Below are positions 45,574 to 54,476 of a stretch of DNA of 64,000 nt, piece after piece; position 1 is the first letter of the stretch; each line of letters begins with the position of its first letter. Both the position numbers and the translations under genes were made by a program. Below the pieces are notes generated by a model. That model was not told the origin of the DNA. It saw only the letters and a program-made list of their open reading frames with translations, and ran no database searches. Origin of the DNA: Paucilactobacillus kaifaensis (lineage in GTDB: Bacteria; Bacillota; Bacilli; Lactobacillales; Lactobacillaceae); contig NZ_BJDM01000010.1 of assembly GCF_005405145.1 (NCBI RefSeq), forward strand, positions 1 to 64,000, in the 5' to 3' direction.

Positions 45574-46764
45574 TTAATTCAACAACCAATCCACAATATG
45601 TTCAACCACTATTCCATCAATATTCCCCACATTCATCCGATTAGCCGTGATTACCGTTTTTTTGTAATTATCATTAATATATTTTAAATTACCGATTTCG
45701 CGATTATTATTTTCGGGTAACTGCATCATTACCTGATAGTATTCAGTCTCATTACCCTTCTTAGCAATAAAGTCAATTTCTCGATCAGCATACTTACCAA
45801 TATCCACTCGATAGCCTCGCCGTAAAAGTTCAATAAAAACAATATTCTCAATTTGATGACCAAAATTATCATGATAGCTTTTATTCAAGGTTGTATTCCG
45901 TAAACCAGTATCTACTGCATAATATTTAGCAGTTGATCGTAGATAGTTTTTTCCACGTAAATCATAGCGCTTAGCCTGATAAAAAATGAATGCCTCATGT
46001 AATAATGTAATATATTTTGCCACTGATTGATTGTTAGCAGTTGTAAACTCTTCATTTTTAAGCACACCGGCAATTTTATTTGCAGAGATCGGATTCCCAA
46101 TTTCACTTAATAAATATGAAGTAATCCGCGTTAACATGCTGTCATTGCGAATATTTGCTCGCTCACTAACGTCTCGTAAAATAATTGAACTGTAAATTCC
46201 ATCTAACACGCTTGCTTTAACCTCTGGATCGTCAACTAAAACTACCGCAGGAAACCCACCCTCGGCAACGTATTCGTTAAATATTTTTTCTGGACTCCCT
46301 TGATATTCTTTAAATTGAATAAATTCCTTAAATGACAACGGATAAACAGGAATTTCAACCATGCGTCCAGTAAGTAATGTACTTAATTCTCCGGATAGTA
46401 AAGACGCATTAGACCCCGATACATAAATATCGGCGTTCAGATCAACTCTGAAACTATTGATTGCATCCTGCCATTCAGCAACTCGTTGAACTTCATCAAA
46501 AAAAAGATACATTTTTTTATCTGCCAAAGCTTGCTCAGTGACAAATTGATATAATGCATTTTTAGTTAACAAATGCTGATATTTCATCGATTCAAAATTG
46601 ATAAAAACAATCTGTTTTTTTTCAATACCGTTAGATTGTAAATAGTCACGAAACATCTGTAAAATAAAGGTTTTCCCTGATCTCCGTACTCCAGTAATTA
46701 CCTTGATAAACTCGGTGTCTTGATATTTTTTTAATCGATTTAAATATAATTGCCGTGTAAACAT
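45574..46764 (-). CDS. AAA ATPase with DUF4143 domain
   Basis: The 396-residue protein has a Walker A motif GVRRSGKT (25-32), Walker B FFDE (88-91), a sensor-like SGSNASLL and a C-terminal DUF4143 region with REIDFIAKKG, which resembles a nuclease-like fold motif. The role of these widespread, patchily distributed ATPases is unknown. The ATG at 46764 follows GAGG by 8 nt; the frame extends to 46806. Two overlapping inverted repeats lie just upstream (46811-46891). Confidence 0.87.
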   Translation of the reverse strand: MFTRQLYLNRLKKYQDTEFIKVITGVRRSGKTFILQMFRDYLQSNGIEKKQIVFINFESMKYQHLLTKNALYQFVTEQALADKKMYLFFDEVQRVAEWQDAINSFRVDLNADIYVSGSNASLLSGELSTLLTGRMVEIPVYPLSFKEFIQFKEYQGSPEKIFNEYVAEGGFPAVVLVDDPEVKASVLDGIYSSIILRDVSERANIRNDSMLTRITSYLLSEIGNPISANKIAGVLKNEEFTTANNQSVAKYITLLHEAFIFYQAKRYDLRGKNYLRSTAKYYAVDTGLRNTTLNKSYHDNFGHQIENIVFIELLRRGYRVDIGKYADREIDFIAKKGNETEYYQVMMQLPENNNREIGNLKYINDNYKKTVITANRMNVGNIDGIVVEHIVDWLLN

Positions 46765-46810
46765 AATCAGTTCCTCATTTCTTTCAAACACAATTCTATA
46801 ACTCAAAACA

Positions 46811-46891
46811 TTTCATTCAATTAGGATTATACTTCTAATCGAATGAAAATAATAGCTAATTAGAAATATACTTCTAATAAGCTATTATTTT
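46811..46891. repeat. Two overlapping inverted repeats upstream of the DUF4143 ATPase
   Basis: Repeat 1 (46811-46848) has arms TTTCATTCAATTAG and CTAATCGAATGAAA. Repeat 2 (46846-46891) has arms AAAATAATAGCTAATTAG and CTAATAAGCTATTATTTT. Their cores are near copies of each other (ATTAGGATTATACTTCTAAT and ATTAGAAATATACTTCTAAT). They may be operators or leader hairpins. Confidence 0.7.
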
Positions 46892-47028
46892 CGACATTCA
46901 TTTGACTCTAACCAAATTTATTTCTATGCTAACCTTCTAATGATCTAAAACTGGCGCATAATTTAAGTACGATTCAATAACACCTAGATATCGCAATCCA
47001 TAGTCTTAGTATGAAAGGAAATACTCAA

Positions 47029-47877
47029 ATGAAAAATGTACTCATCGCTAACCAAACTGTTCCAGCAATTGGAATTGGTACCTGGAACATGGGCGAAACA
47101 CCAGCACTGCATGATCAAGAAGTTAAGTCCATTCAAACATCATTACAAGCTGGGGTTAAATTAATTGATACTGCAGAAATGTATGGCAACGGCAAATCTG
47201 AATTGCTAGTTCACGATGCCATTCAAGGATTTAATCGTTCTGACTTACTGATTGTTGACAAAGTTTTGCCACAAAATGCGACCAACACCAGAATGGAACA
47301 CAGTCTCAACCAAAGCTTGCACCGTCTTGACACTGACTACATTGATCTATATTTATATCATTGGCGTGGTACAACACCATTGGCAGAAACTATCAATGAA
47401 TTAGAACGCCTCCAGCAAACTGGAAAAATTAGACGCTGGGGTGTTTCTAATTTTGACACAATTGATATGCGTGAGTTAATGCAACTTAATGGTGGCAAAA
47501 ATGCCGCAACTAACCAAGTAATGTATAATTTAAATCATCGAGGCATTGAATTTGATTTATTGAATTGGATGAACCAACACCAACTACCCACTATGGCCTA
47601 TTCACCAGTTGCCCATGGCGATAAACTGGGACGCTCGTTAAGTCATAATCGTGATTTGATTGCTATCGCCAATAATCACCATGTGTCTGTAATGCAACTA
47701 ATATTAGGCTGGACTATTCAGCAACCAAATATTATTGCTATCCCGAAAACTAGTAACCCACAACATGCAAATGAAAATGTTGCAGCCGGAGAAATCACTT
47801 TATCTGCTGATGAACTGGAGCAGATTAATTTATTATTTCCAGCACCAACCACAAAACAACCATTATCAATTCTGTAA
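47029..47877 (+). CDS. Aldo/keto reductase
   Basis: The 282-residue NADPH-dependent reductase has the catalytic Asp and Tyr in LIDTAEMYGNG, Lys in IVDKVLP and His in YLYHWRG, plus IAIPKTSNPQHANEN for the cofactor phosphate. It belongs to a different branch from the reductase at 22829. The ATG at 47029 has AAAGGA 9 nt upstream; the in-frame ATG at 47011 lacks one. It is followed by the thioesterase after 18 bp, probably one transcript. The substrate is unknown. Confidence 0.88.
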   Translation: MKNVLIANQTVPAIGIGTWNMGETPALHDQEVKSIQTSLQAGVKLIDTAEMYGNGKSELLVHDAIQGFNRSDLLIVDKVLPQNATNTRMEHSLNQSLHRLDTDYIDLYLYHWRGTTPLAETINELERLQQTGKIRRWGVSNFDTIDMRELMQLNGGKNAATNQVMYNLNHRGIEFDLLNWMNQHQLPTMAYSPVAHGDKLGRSLSHNRDLIAIANNHHVSVMQLILGWTIQQPNIIAIPKTSNPQHANENVAAGEITLSADELEQINLLFPAPTTKQPLSIL

Positions 47878-47895
47878 AGAAAGGAAACTGTCAAA

Positions 47896-48402
47896 ATGCC
47901 AACAATAAATTGCAATGATACCTTAGCCGTTGCTTGCCATCGTATTTTTCCCTCTGATTTAAATGAACATGGAACTTTGTTTGGTGGTCGACTTTTGGAT
48001 CTAGTGGACCGAGAAGCCTCGATTGCAGCCATGCGCGTTACTCGGCAAACCGTAGTAACGGCCACCATTGATCATGTCGCTTTTGTAGCCCCATTCAAAT
48101 CACAAGATTCCATGTGTCTGGAAGCTTACGTTACTGGTTTTGGTTCGCGTTCAATCGAAGTGTTTGCCAAAGTCACTGGTGAACATTTGACTACTGGCGA
48201 ACGCTTCTTGGGATCCACCTGCTTCATGACATTTGTAATTGATGACCCAAACAGCAACATTAAATTCAATGAAGTTATTCCCAATAATTCTGAGCAAAGC
48301 GCGATTTGTTTTGGCTATAATGATCGGGTTAGTCAACGAAAACAACTACGCAAGCAGAACCAACTTAATATGCAAAATATCAACATTGGGTTCCCCTGGT
48401 AG
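47896..48402 (+). CDS. Acyl-CoA thioesterase, hotdog fold (YciA-like)
   Basis: The 168-residue protein has the hotdog thioesterase signature FPSDLNEHGTLFGGRLLDLVDREASIAA with the catalytic Asn/Asp region, and ATIDHVAFVAP. It should hydrolyse acyl-CoA esters in the cytoplasm; chain-length preference is unknown. The roughly 40-residue C-terminal tail is polar and probably outside the domain. AAAGGAA precedes the ATG. It is co-oriented with the aldo/keto reductase. Confidence 0.88.
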   Translation: MPTINCNDTLAVACHRIFPSDLNEHGTLFGGRLLDLVDREASIAAMRVTRQTVVTATIDHVAFVAPFKSQDSMCLEAYVTGFGSRSIEVFAKVTGEHLTTGERFLGSTCFMTFVIDDPNSNIKFNEVIPNNSEQSAICFGYNDRVSQRKQLRKQNQLNMQNINIGFPW

Positions 48403-48515
48403 CAGCCCAAAAAAATTCTTAATTTTACCTTATATCAGTTTGTTTTTTAGTTGATGTACGATATGATTAACTATGGAACCCGTTCTTTTTACTGGTTCAG
48501 TTGCATCAACAACAT

Positions 48516-48556
48516 GCTAATGATGAACGCTTCACTTCATTATTAGCTTTTTTTAT
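48516..48556 (+). terminator. Terminator after the thioesterase
   Basis: GCTAATGATGAA and TTCATTATTAGC form a perfect stem followed by seven T. The rest of 48403-48742 is AT-rich leader of the LysM gene, with TATACT near 48678 as a possible -10. I see no gene in it. Confidence 0.85.
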
Positions 48557-48742
48557 TTGTAATTGTTGATTTACCGGAGTTATTAACCTACTTTGTTTCA
48601 TAAAACCCCTTTTTTATTACAAACAACACAAAAAGCGCGTAAAAAGAAAAGTCCGTGTTATCTGTTTGTAATCTTTATACTGTAGTATGTGTAATCGTTG
48701 ATGCGAAATAACTCACACACAAAAAGGATGGTTTTTTAATTT

Positions 48743-49381
48743 ATGAAGTTAAACAAAAACGTTGTTAAGTTCTCTGCCGCTGTTGCCGGTGCCGTTGCAT
48801 TAGGTACTGTTGCAGTTGCTACAAACGCTAGCGCCGATGAAATTTACACAGTTCAATCAGGCGACACTCTTTCAGAAATTTCTTACAAATACTCAAATGA
48901 CCTCAGCATGGTTGATACATTAGCAAGCAAAAACAGCATTGCTGATAAAAACTTGATCTATGTTGGTCAAAAATTAATCATTAAAGATGACGGTGAAGTT
49001 CGTCAAGCAACACAACAGGAAGTTCAAACAACTCCTGCTGCTAGCTCAACAAGTACAGCATCATCAAGTGCTACTTCTACTAGCACAGCAAGTGCAACTT
49101 CAGCTAGCCAAAGTTCAACTACTACTTCATCAAGCAGCTACACAAGCTCAGCATCTGGCTCAGAAGCCGCTGCTAAAGCTGCAATCGCTGCTCGTGAATC
49201 AGGTGGTTCATATACAGCAACTAATGGCCAATACATTGGTAAGTATCAATTGAGCTCAAGCTACCTAAATGGTGACTACTCAGCTGCTAACCAAGAACGG
49301 GTTGCAGATTCATACGTAGCAAGTCGTTACGGTTCATGGTCAGCTGCATTGGCACATTCAAATGCTACTGGTTGGTACTAA
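48743..49381 (+). CDS. Secreted LysM protein with Apf/transglycosylase-like C-terminus
   Basis: The 212-residue exported protein has a signal peptide (1-31, ASA-DE), one LysM domain (about 34-78, YTVQSGDTLSEISYKYSN...VGQKLII), a Ser/Thr/Ala-rich spacer (about 95-148) and a C-terminal domain with ARESGGSYTATNGQYIGKYQLSSSYL. That domain resembles the aggregation-promoting-factor and soluble transglycosylase-like surface proteins of lactobacilli. It binds peptidoglycan and probably remodels it. AAAGGATGG lies upstream of the ATG. Confidence 0.88.
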   Translation: MKLNKNVVKFSAAVAGAVALGTVAVATNASADEIYTVQSGDTLSEISYKYSNDLSMVDTLASKNSIADKNLIYVGQKLIIKDDGEVRQATQQEVQTTPAASSTSTASSSATSTSTASATSASQSSTTTSSSSYTSSASGSEAAAKAAIAARESGGSYTATNGQYIGKYQLSSSYLNGDYSAANQERVADSYVASRYGSWSAALAHSNATGWY

Positions 49382-49386
49382 AAATA

Positions 49387-49512
49387 AGAGTGTGACCAGT
49401 TACACTCAAAAATTTTAATATAACATGAATAAGGTGTGATCGGATTCAGTTTTAGAATCTGGTCGCACCTTTTTTAGATTATACGGAAATTCTATAAGTG
49501 TGAATAAAATTC
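49387..49512. repeat. Intergenic modular hairpin element
   Basis: It begins AGAGTGTGACCAG 6 bp after the LysM stop. The inner stem is AAGGTGTGATCGGATTC... / ...GAATCTGGTCGCACCTTTTTT, a good terminator. A further AGAGTGTGAAAACC start lies at 49517, possibly a truncated second copy. Confidence 0.72.
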
Positions 49513-49574
49513 AAATAAGAGTGTGAAAACCTACGTTTAAATATCAGTAGAATTATAAATATTTATACTTTTAC

Positions 49575-49618
49575 AAAAAAAATAGACCTACCATCACAAT
49601 GTCGGACAGCAGATCTAC
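49575..49618 (-). terminator. Terminator of the purine permease
   Basis: On the minus strand TAGATCTGC pairs imperfectly with GTAGGTCTA and is followed by eight T. Confidence 0.6.
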
Positions 49619-49627
49619 GATTATACG

Positions 49628-50965
49628 TTAACTAATTGACTCAAATTTTTTTCGTTTTGGCATAATTAAATTCAAAACAATTGCAGTAATTGCGGCAATT
49701 GCAATTGGTGACGCAAGTAAATATTGCACCATCTGTGGTGTTTCATTTAGCACTTTACTTGGTAATAAAACAAGTGCAATTGTTAAAATGATGGGTAATC
49801 CAATAATGTATAAATCACTTTCACCCGTCTCAATGCGACGAATAACATTGAGTCCGTTTAACATGATTGTGACGCAGATAATAGCAAAAACACCACCAAT
49901 GACGGGCGCTGGGATAGCTGATAAAAATGCGGATAGCTTACTAAAAAATCCTAGTAAAATAAACCAACCACCAGCGGCGATGAAGACTCGCTTACTTGCA
50001 ATTCCAGTAATAGAAATAATCCCTGCATTAGTTGAATATCCCGTTACAGGCGTTGTCCCTGCTAATGCTGCCACCAAACAACTCAAGCCCTCACCAATAA
50101 TGCCTTGATTCCACTGACGCTTGGTAATTGTATGATTAGTAACAGCCCCCATTGCAAACCAGGTTCCAGTCGTCTCGGTTGTTAGGATTGCATAAATAAT
50201 AATAAAAGTAATAATGGCAGTAAAGGAAAAATGAACCCCATAATGGAAAATAGTCCGACTTGGTAAGCTAAACCATGGTGAAGATGCTACCGTCTGCCAA
50301 TCAAACCGTCCCATCATTGCTGATACCCCGGTTCCAACTAATAGTGCCAGCACTATTGAACCAGTCTTGAAGATTCTTTGTGCTTTCGGAAATCTAATGC
50401 TAATTGCCACAGCAATTAATAACGTGACGGCGGTAATTGCAGCTAATTCAATATTTTGATTAATGTTGCCACTAGCCTCAAAAATGTTATCGTTCAGGGC
50501 GGACGGAATTAATGATAATCCCACACAGGTAATAATCGTTCCACCGACTACTGCTGGCACCAACGTTGAAATAATTTTTTGAAACACACCGCTAAGACCT
50601 AATAATATTAATAAAATGGCTCCTACAATCAGTGCTCCTAACAACGTTCCCATTCCACTAGCGACACCACCACCAGCAAGAACAACGCCAGCCGCGGCGC
50701 TCAGTGGAACAAAAGATGGTCCTTGAGAAACGGGCATTTTCATAAAAAGCCACGTTTGTAAAATCGTTCCAATCCCAGCTGCTAAGAAAGTTGATTGTAA
50801 TAAGCCGGATGTATCTGCTGCGCCCATTGACAGCATTCCAGCTAAAATCACGGGTGGAACATAGACATCCATTGCTAAGACATGTTGTAAGCCTAACACC
50901 CCAGCCTCAGCATTATCAACCTTATCATCTGGTCCAATCAACAATCCGTCATTTTGTGCTTGCAT
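49628..50965 (-). CDS. NCS2-family purine permease
   Basis: The 445-residue protein has about 12-14 hydrophobic segments and the NCS2 pattern QHVLAMD near the start, QGPSFVPLSA, and the QNXG-like region TPVTGYSTNAGIISITG. It should import a purine such as xanthine, urate or guanine by proton symport. It lies 12 bp after the guanine deaminase gene and behind the paired PurR boxes, so guanine or xanthine is the best guess. Confidence 0.88.
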   Translation of the reverse strand: MQAQNDGLLIGPDDKVDNAEAGVLGLQHVLAMDVYVPPVILAGMLSMGAADTSGLLQSTFLAAGIGTILQTWLFMKMPVSQGPSFVPLSAAAGVVLAGGGVASGMGTLLGALIVGAILLILLGLSGVFQKIISTLVPAVVGGTIITCVGLSLIPSALNDNIFEASGNINQNIELAAITAVTLLIAVAISIRFPKAQRIFKTGSIVLALLVGTGVSAMMGRFDWQTVASSPWFSLPSRTIFHYGVHFSFTAIITFIIIYAILTTETTGTWFAMGAVTNHTITKRQWNQGIIGEGLSCLVAALAGTTPVTGYSTNAGIISITGIASKRVFIAAGGWFILLGFFSKLSAFLSAIPAPVIGGVFAIICVTIMLNGLNVIRRIETGESDLYIIGLPIILTIALVLLPSKVLNETPQMVQYLLASPIAIAAITAIVLNLIMPKRKKFESIS

Positions 50966-50977
50966 GTGTGATCTCCT

Positions 50978-52156
50978 TTAATTTTGATGTACTAATTGGC
51001 CGCCAACAAAAACTTTTTTGATATTATTTCGATTTGTTTGATACATTAACCGTTCTAAAACATCCGCTGGGTCAACTGAAAAACAGTTGTTTTGATCTTG
51101 AACAATTTGTAAATCAGCCATCTTACCCACTTCAATTTTTCCAGCAGGAATGTTTAAACTATCCGCACCACCTGTGGTAGCCAAGTAAAAGGCCGTTTTC
51201 ATCGAAATTCGGCTATTGATAACACCACGTTTTTCTGGACTTAATTTAGTGTCAACACCATCTTCCAGTATTCTTGCCGATTGAACCGCCTGACGGCAAT
51301 TTTCGTATAAGCTTGGTGAATATCCGCCAGAAATATCACTACCTAACCCGACTTTATTATGCTGATTGAGTAACCTATTGACAGGCAAAACTCCATTACC
51401 AAAATAAGCGTTTGATATTGGGCAATGCGCAATCGCCGTACCGCGGCTTCGAAATAAGGCTGCATCCTGTGTATCTAACTGTGTGGCATGGGCCATAACT
51501 GATCTGTTTGTTAACAACCCGAATTTATCTAACACTTGAGCATCATGCAACCCAAAGCGGTCAATCACAAACTGATGTTCCCAATTACTTTCACTGCAAT
51601 GTGATTGAATGGGTAAATCATAACGCTGTGCTAACTGTCCCAAACCAAGTAGTGTTTCATCTGTGCAGCTAGGTATAAATCTCGGTGTAATTACAGGTGT
51701 GACATTGCCACCAATATCAACATGTAGCGCTTCAACTTGTTGAATGAACTGCTCGGTTTGCTGCAATGCCACTTTTGCACTATCATCGCGGTAATATTCT
51801 GGTGTTTGGTTAGGATTGTCCATCGCCACTTTACCAATCAACGCACGTTGGCCAAACTTAATCGCAGCCTTAGCTAAAATTAAATTTGCTGTATTATGAA
51901 TGGTTCCAAAATACAATGCTGTCGTCGTGCCATTAGCAAGTAGCTCTGGTACCAACCGTTCATAGACCTGTTGTGCAAATTCGGTATCTTGATAACGAGC
52001 CTCCAACGGAAAAGTATACTGATCCAACCACTCATTTAGTGGCCGGTCCAACGCCAATCCTGCTTGCGGCCATTGTGGCGCGTGAATATGAAGATCAATA
52101 AAACCTGGTAACAAGTATTCGTCTGAAGCTAAAACTAGCAAATGATCTTGTTTCAA
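50978..52156 (-). CDS. guaD: Guanine deaminase, N-terminus disrupted
   Basis: The 392-codon frame covers the amidohydrolase barrel with metal ligands HIH in LLPGFIDLHIHAPQWPQAG, a His in QSHCSESNWEH, AHCPISNAYFGNG and the Asp in GLGSDISGG. It should deaminate guanine to xanthine. It has no normal start: the only early codon is a TTG at 52156 with no ribosome site. The expected N-terminal strand region lies upstream in another frame (52157-52239), so a one-base frameshift, and perhaps a small deletion, is likely. The gene may be inactive. Confidence 0.8.
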   Translation of the reverse strand: MKQDHLLVLASDEYLLPGFIDLHIHAPQWPQAGLALDRPLNEWLDQYTFPLEARYQDTEFAQQVYERLVPELLANGTTTALYFGTIHNTANLILAKAAIKFGQRALIGKVAMDNPNQTPEYYRDDSAKVALQQTEQFIQQVEALHVDIGGNVTPVITPRFIPSCTDETLLGLGQLAQRYDLPIQSHCSESNWEHQFVIDRFGLHDAQVLDKFGLLTNRSVMAHATQLDTQDAALFRSRGTAIAHCPISNAYFGNGVLPVNRLLNQHNKVGLGSDISGGYSPSLYENCRQAVQSARILEDGVDTKLSPEKRGVINSRISMKTAFYLATTGGADSLNIPAGKIEVGKMADLQIVQDQNNCFSVDPADVLERLMYQTNRNNIKKVFVGGQLVHQN

Positions 52157-52239
52157 AGCAGTTGTTTTAACACTATTGAAATCAGGTTCACCTTGATCAA
52201 CGATCCTTCAACAACTAAAGATGCCACAATTTTACTCAT
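52157..52239 (-). pseudogene. Out-of-frame N-terminal fragment of guanine deaminase
   Basis: ATG at 52239 (after AAGGGG) opens MSKIVASLVVEGS, which then hits a stop near 52153. In the frame of the main body, DQGEPDFNSVKTTALKQD reads straight into the enzyme from about 52198. The switch falls near 52198-52205. Confidence 0.65.
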
Positions 52240-52269
52240 CCCCTTAGGATATAATTAAAACTTGAAGTT

Positions 52270-52298
52270 AGTTTATCACGAACTATATTTATTGTCTA
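52270..52298 (-). promoter_or_regulatory. Promoter of the guaD-permease operon
   Basis: On the minus strand TAGACA (52293-52298), a 17-bp spacer and TAAACT (52270-52275), lying between and over the PurR boxes. Confidence 0.6.
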
Positions 52299-52317
52299 TC
52301 ACAAAAAGTTCGTATTT
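52274..52317. promoter_or_regulatory. Inverted pair of PurR boxes
   Basis: AAATACGAACTTT (minus strand, 52305-52317) matches the Bacillus PurBox AWWWCCGAACWWT at 12 of 13 positions. TATCACGAACTAT (plus strand, 52274-52286) matches at 10 of 13. They face each other with 18 bp between, close to the 16-17 bp known for PurR sites. Confidence 0.7.
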
Positions 52318-52520
52318 TAACTATTTTTTGGTCTAATTACGGTTTTTGTTATTTGAATGACAACTTTTTTACTAATAAATCTTCTGTTTTGCCTCGTGGA
52401 ATTTTCATTTAGGAAACGTAGTTGTTTTCTCTGAAGCCACACATACCAATATAAACAACAATATTAAGTTTGGAAGATACATTTCTCTTTAATTAAGTAA
52501 ATATTCACTTCCTCATAAAA

Positions 52521-52638
52521 AAAGCACACAACAAAAAAGTGCCAGGATGATTTTGTTGAAATCATCCTGGTACTTTTTTGTTGCACTCTTCTTCTGTAGT
52601 ATCTGAGAATAATGGCCAACCACCGTGATCACGCTCTA
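52521..52638. repeat. Intergenic modular hairpin element, left outer arm missing
   Basis: The inner stem ACAACAAAAAAGTGCCAGGATG-like pairs with its complement (52528-52584). The right side ends CCAACCACCGTGATCACGCTCTA, whose CTA is the TAG stop of sufB. The left outer arm of other copies is not present. Sequence 52318-52520 holds no gene that I see. Confidence 0.7.
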
Positions 52639-54045
52639 ACCGATCGATCCCTCCATCTGAAAATCAATCAACCGATTTAATTCCACTGCATATTCCATTG
52701 GTAGTTGTTGCGTAAATGGTTCAATGAATCCCATCACAATCATCTTAGTTGCTTCACTTTCAGATAAACCTCGGCTCATCAAATAATATAGTTCTTCTTC
52801 CGAGACCTTCGATACTTTAGCTTCATGTTCCAAAGTGACGTCACCAACCTCCACTTGATTATATGGAATAGTATCACTTGTTGACTGATCATCCATAATA
52901 ATCGTGTCACATTCTACATGTGAACTAGAGCCATGACTATCAGCATTCATTGCTACCTTACCACGATAATCACAAATACCACCCGCCCGACAAATCGACT
53001 TAGAAATAATAGTCGAACTGGTATGCGGTGCTTGATGAATCATTTGGGCGCCAGTATCTTGATCTACCTGACCATTAGCAAATGCAATTGATAACATCGT
53101 CCCTTTAGCATATGCTCCGGTTAAATAAATACTAGGATACTTCATCGTTACCTTGGATCCTAAATTTCCGTCAACCCATTCCATCACAGCTTTTTCCGCC
53201 GCAGAGGCGCGCTTAGTTTCTAAGCTATAAACATTATCAGACCAGTTTTGAATAGTAGTATAACGACAAAAAGCGTCACGCTTAACAAATACTTCAACCA
53301 CTGCAGCGTGCAAACTATCGTCAGAATAGGTGGGCGCAGTACATCCTTCTACATAGTTCACGCTACCACCTTCATCTACAATAATCAGAGTTCTTTCAAA
53401 CTGCCCTGTATTACCTGCATTGATCCGAAAAAAGCTTTGAATCGGCACATCTGCGTGAACACCTTTAGGTACATAAATAAATGTGCCACCAGACCAAACC
53501 GCTGTATTCAGCGCCGCAAAAATATTATTATCTGACGGTACTAGCTGCGCAAAATATTCATGAACCAGTTCAGGATACTCACGCAAAGCACTGTCTGTAT
53601 CCATAAAAATGATGCCGCGTTGTTTTAAATCTTGCTTCAAATTTGCGTAAACCGCTTCAGATTCATATTGAGCGGAGGCGCCAGCCAAATATTCACGTTC
53701 TGCCTGTGGCACTCCAATTTTTTCAAACGTTGTCTTAATTTGATCTGGTACATCTGACCATTTTCGGGCAACCGCATTGGTCGAGCGCTGAAAGTAATTA
53801 ATTTGTTCTAAATTTAATTCACTCAAGTTGGGACCAAACGTTGGCATCTTCATCGCCAAAAACTGATGATAAGCTGTCAGCCTGATTTCAAGCATCCAAT
53901 CAGGCTCATCTTTTTGCTTGGATATCTCACGAATCACATTCTCATTTAGACCAGTGCCAGTAGTAAATAAGGGGTCCAATTGATCCTGAAAGCCATACTG
54001 GTAATCTTCTTGTTGCAAATCATCTAAAACGTTTTTATTAGTCAT
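52636..54045 (-). CDS. sufB: Fe-S cluster scaffold protein SufB
   Basis: The 469-residue protein is the SufB scaffold subunit. It has the [21 protein letters not shown] motif, the [19 protein letters not shown] block and the C-terminal helices [21 protein letters not shown]. It is the last gene of sufC-sufD-sufS-sufU-sufB and overlaps sufU by 4 bp. The complex builds clusters for many enzymes, including NrdD/NrdG just upstream. Confidence 0.96.
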   Translation of the reverse strand: MTNKNVLDDLQQEDYQYGFQDQLDPLFTTGTGLNENVIREISKQKDEPDWMLEIRLTAYHQFLAMKMPTFGPNLSELNLEQINYFQRSTNAVARKWSDVPDQIKTTFEKIGVPQAEREYLAGASAQYESEAVYANLKQDLKQRGIIFMDTDSALREYPELVHEYFAQLVPSDNNIFAALNTAVWSGGTFIYVPKGVHADVPIQSFFRINAGNTGQFERTLIIVDEGGSVNYVEGCTAPTYSDDSLHAAVVEVFVKRDAFCRYTTIQNWSDNVYSLETKRASAAEKAVMEWVDGNLGSKVTMKYPSIYLTGAYAKGTMLSIAFANGQVDQDTGAQMIHQAPHTSSTIISKSICRAGGICDYRGKVAMNADSHGSSSHVECDTIIMDDQSTSDTIPYNQVEVGDVTLEHEAKVSKVSEEELYYLMSRGLSESEATKMIVMGFIEPFTQQLPMEYAVELNRLIDFQMEGSIG

Positions 54046-54476
54046 TGTTTGTCACCTTCAACTAGTTCAACTAACGCCTGCCATGGTAGTAACGCACACT
54101 TAGTCCGCATTGGAAACTGACCAACTCCGCTAAAAATCATGGCCTGCTGTAATAACTCTTGGTTAGCAAGATTATGTCCATTGATTAAACTAACAAACAT
54201 GGCTGCTAACACTTGAATCTGATCAAGTGAGTTTTCAAGTACCAACTCAGTCATTATGCTGGCCGAAGCCCTTGAAATGATACAACCTTCACTATGTTGA
54301 GCAATTGAAATAAGTCTAGAATGTTCAATTACACCACTTAAAACTAATTCATCACCACACGTCGGGTTGTGCACTGTAATTTTTTTTACTTTCGCACCAG
54401 TTAAAATACCACTATGCTGTGGATGTTGCGCATTTTCCAACATTATTGTTTGATAAAGGTGTCTTAAGTCAGGCAT
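54042..54476 (-). CDS. sufU: SufU sulfur-transfer protein
   Basis: The 144-residue zinc protein takes sulfur from SufS in Gram-positive bacteria. Its ligands are visible: Cys40 and Asp42 (PTCGDE), Cys65 (EGCIISRAS) and Cys127 (TKCALLPW). The insertion typical of SufU over IscU is present. It overlaps sufS by 8 bp and sufB by 4 bp, showing tight coupling. Confidence 0.95.
   Translation of the reverse strand: MPDLRHLYQTIMLENAQHPQHSGILTGAKVKKITVHNPTCGDELVLSGVIEHSRLISIAQHSEGCIISRASASIMTELVLENSLDQIQVLAAMFVSLINGHNLANQELLQQAMIFSGVGQFPMRTKCALLPWQALVELVEGDKQ

Noticed and set aside
49517-49560. AGAGTGTGAAAACC after the LysM terminator as a full second hairpin element
   Set aside because: Only the end motif is present; no matching arms follow.
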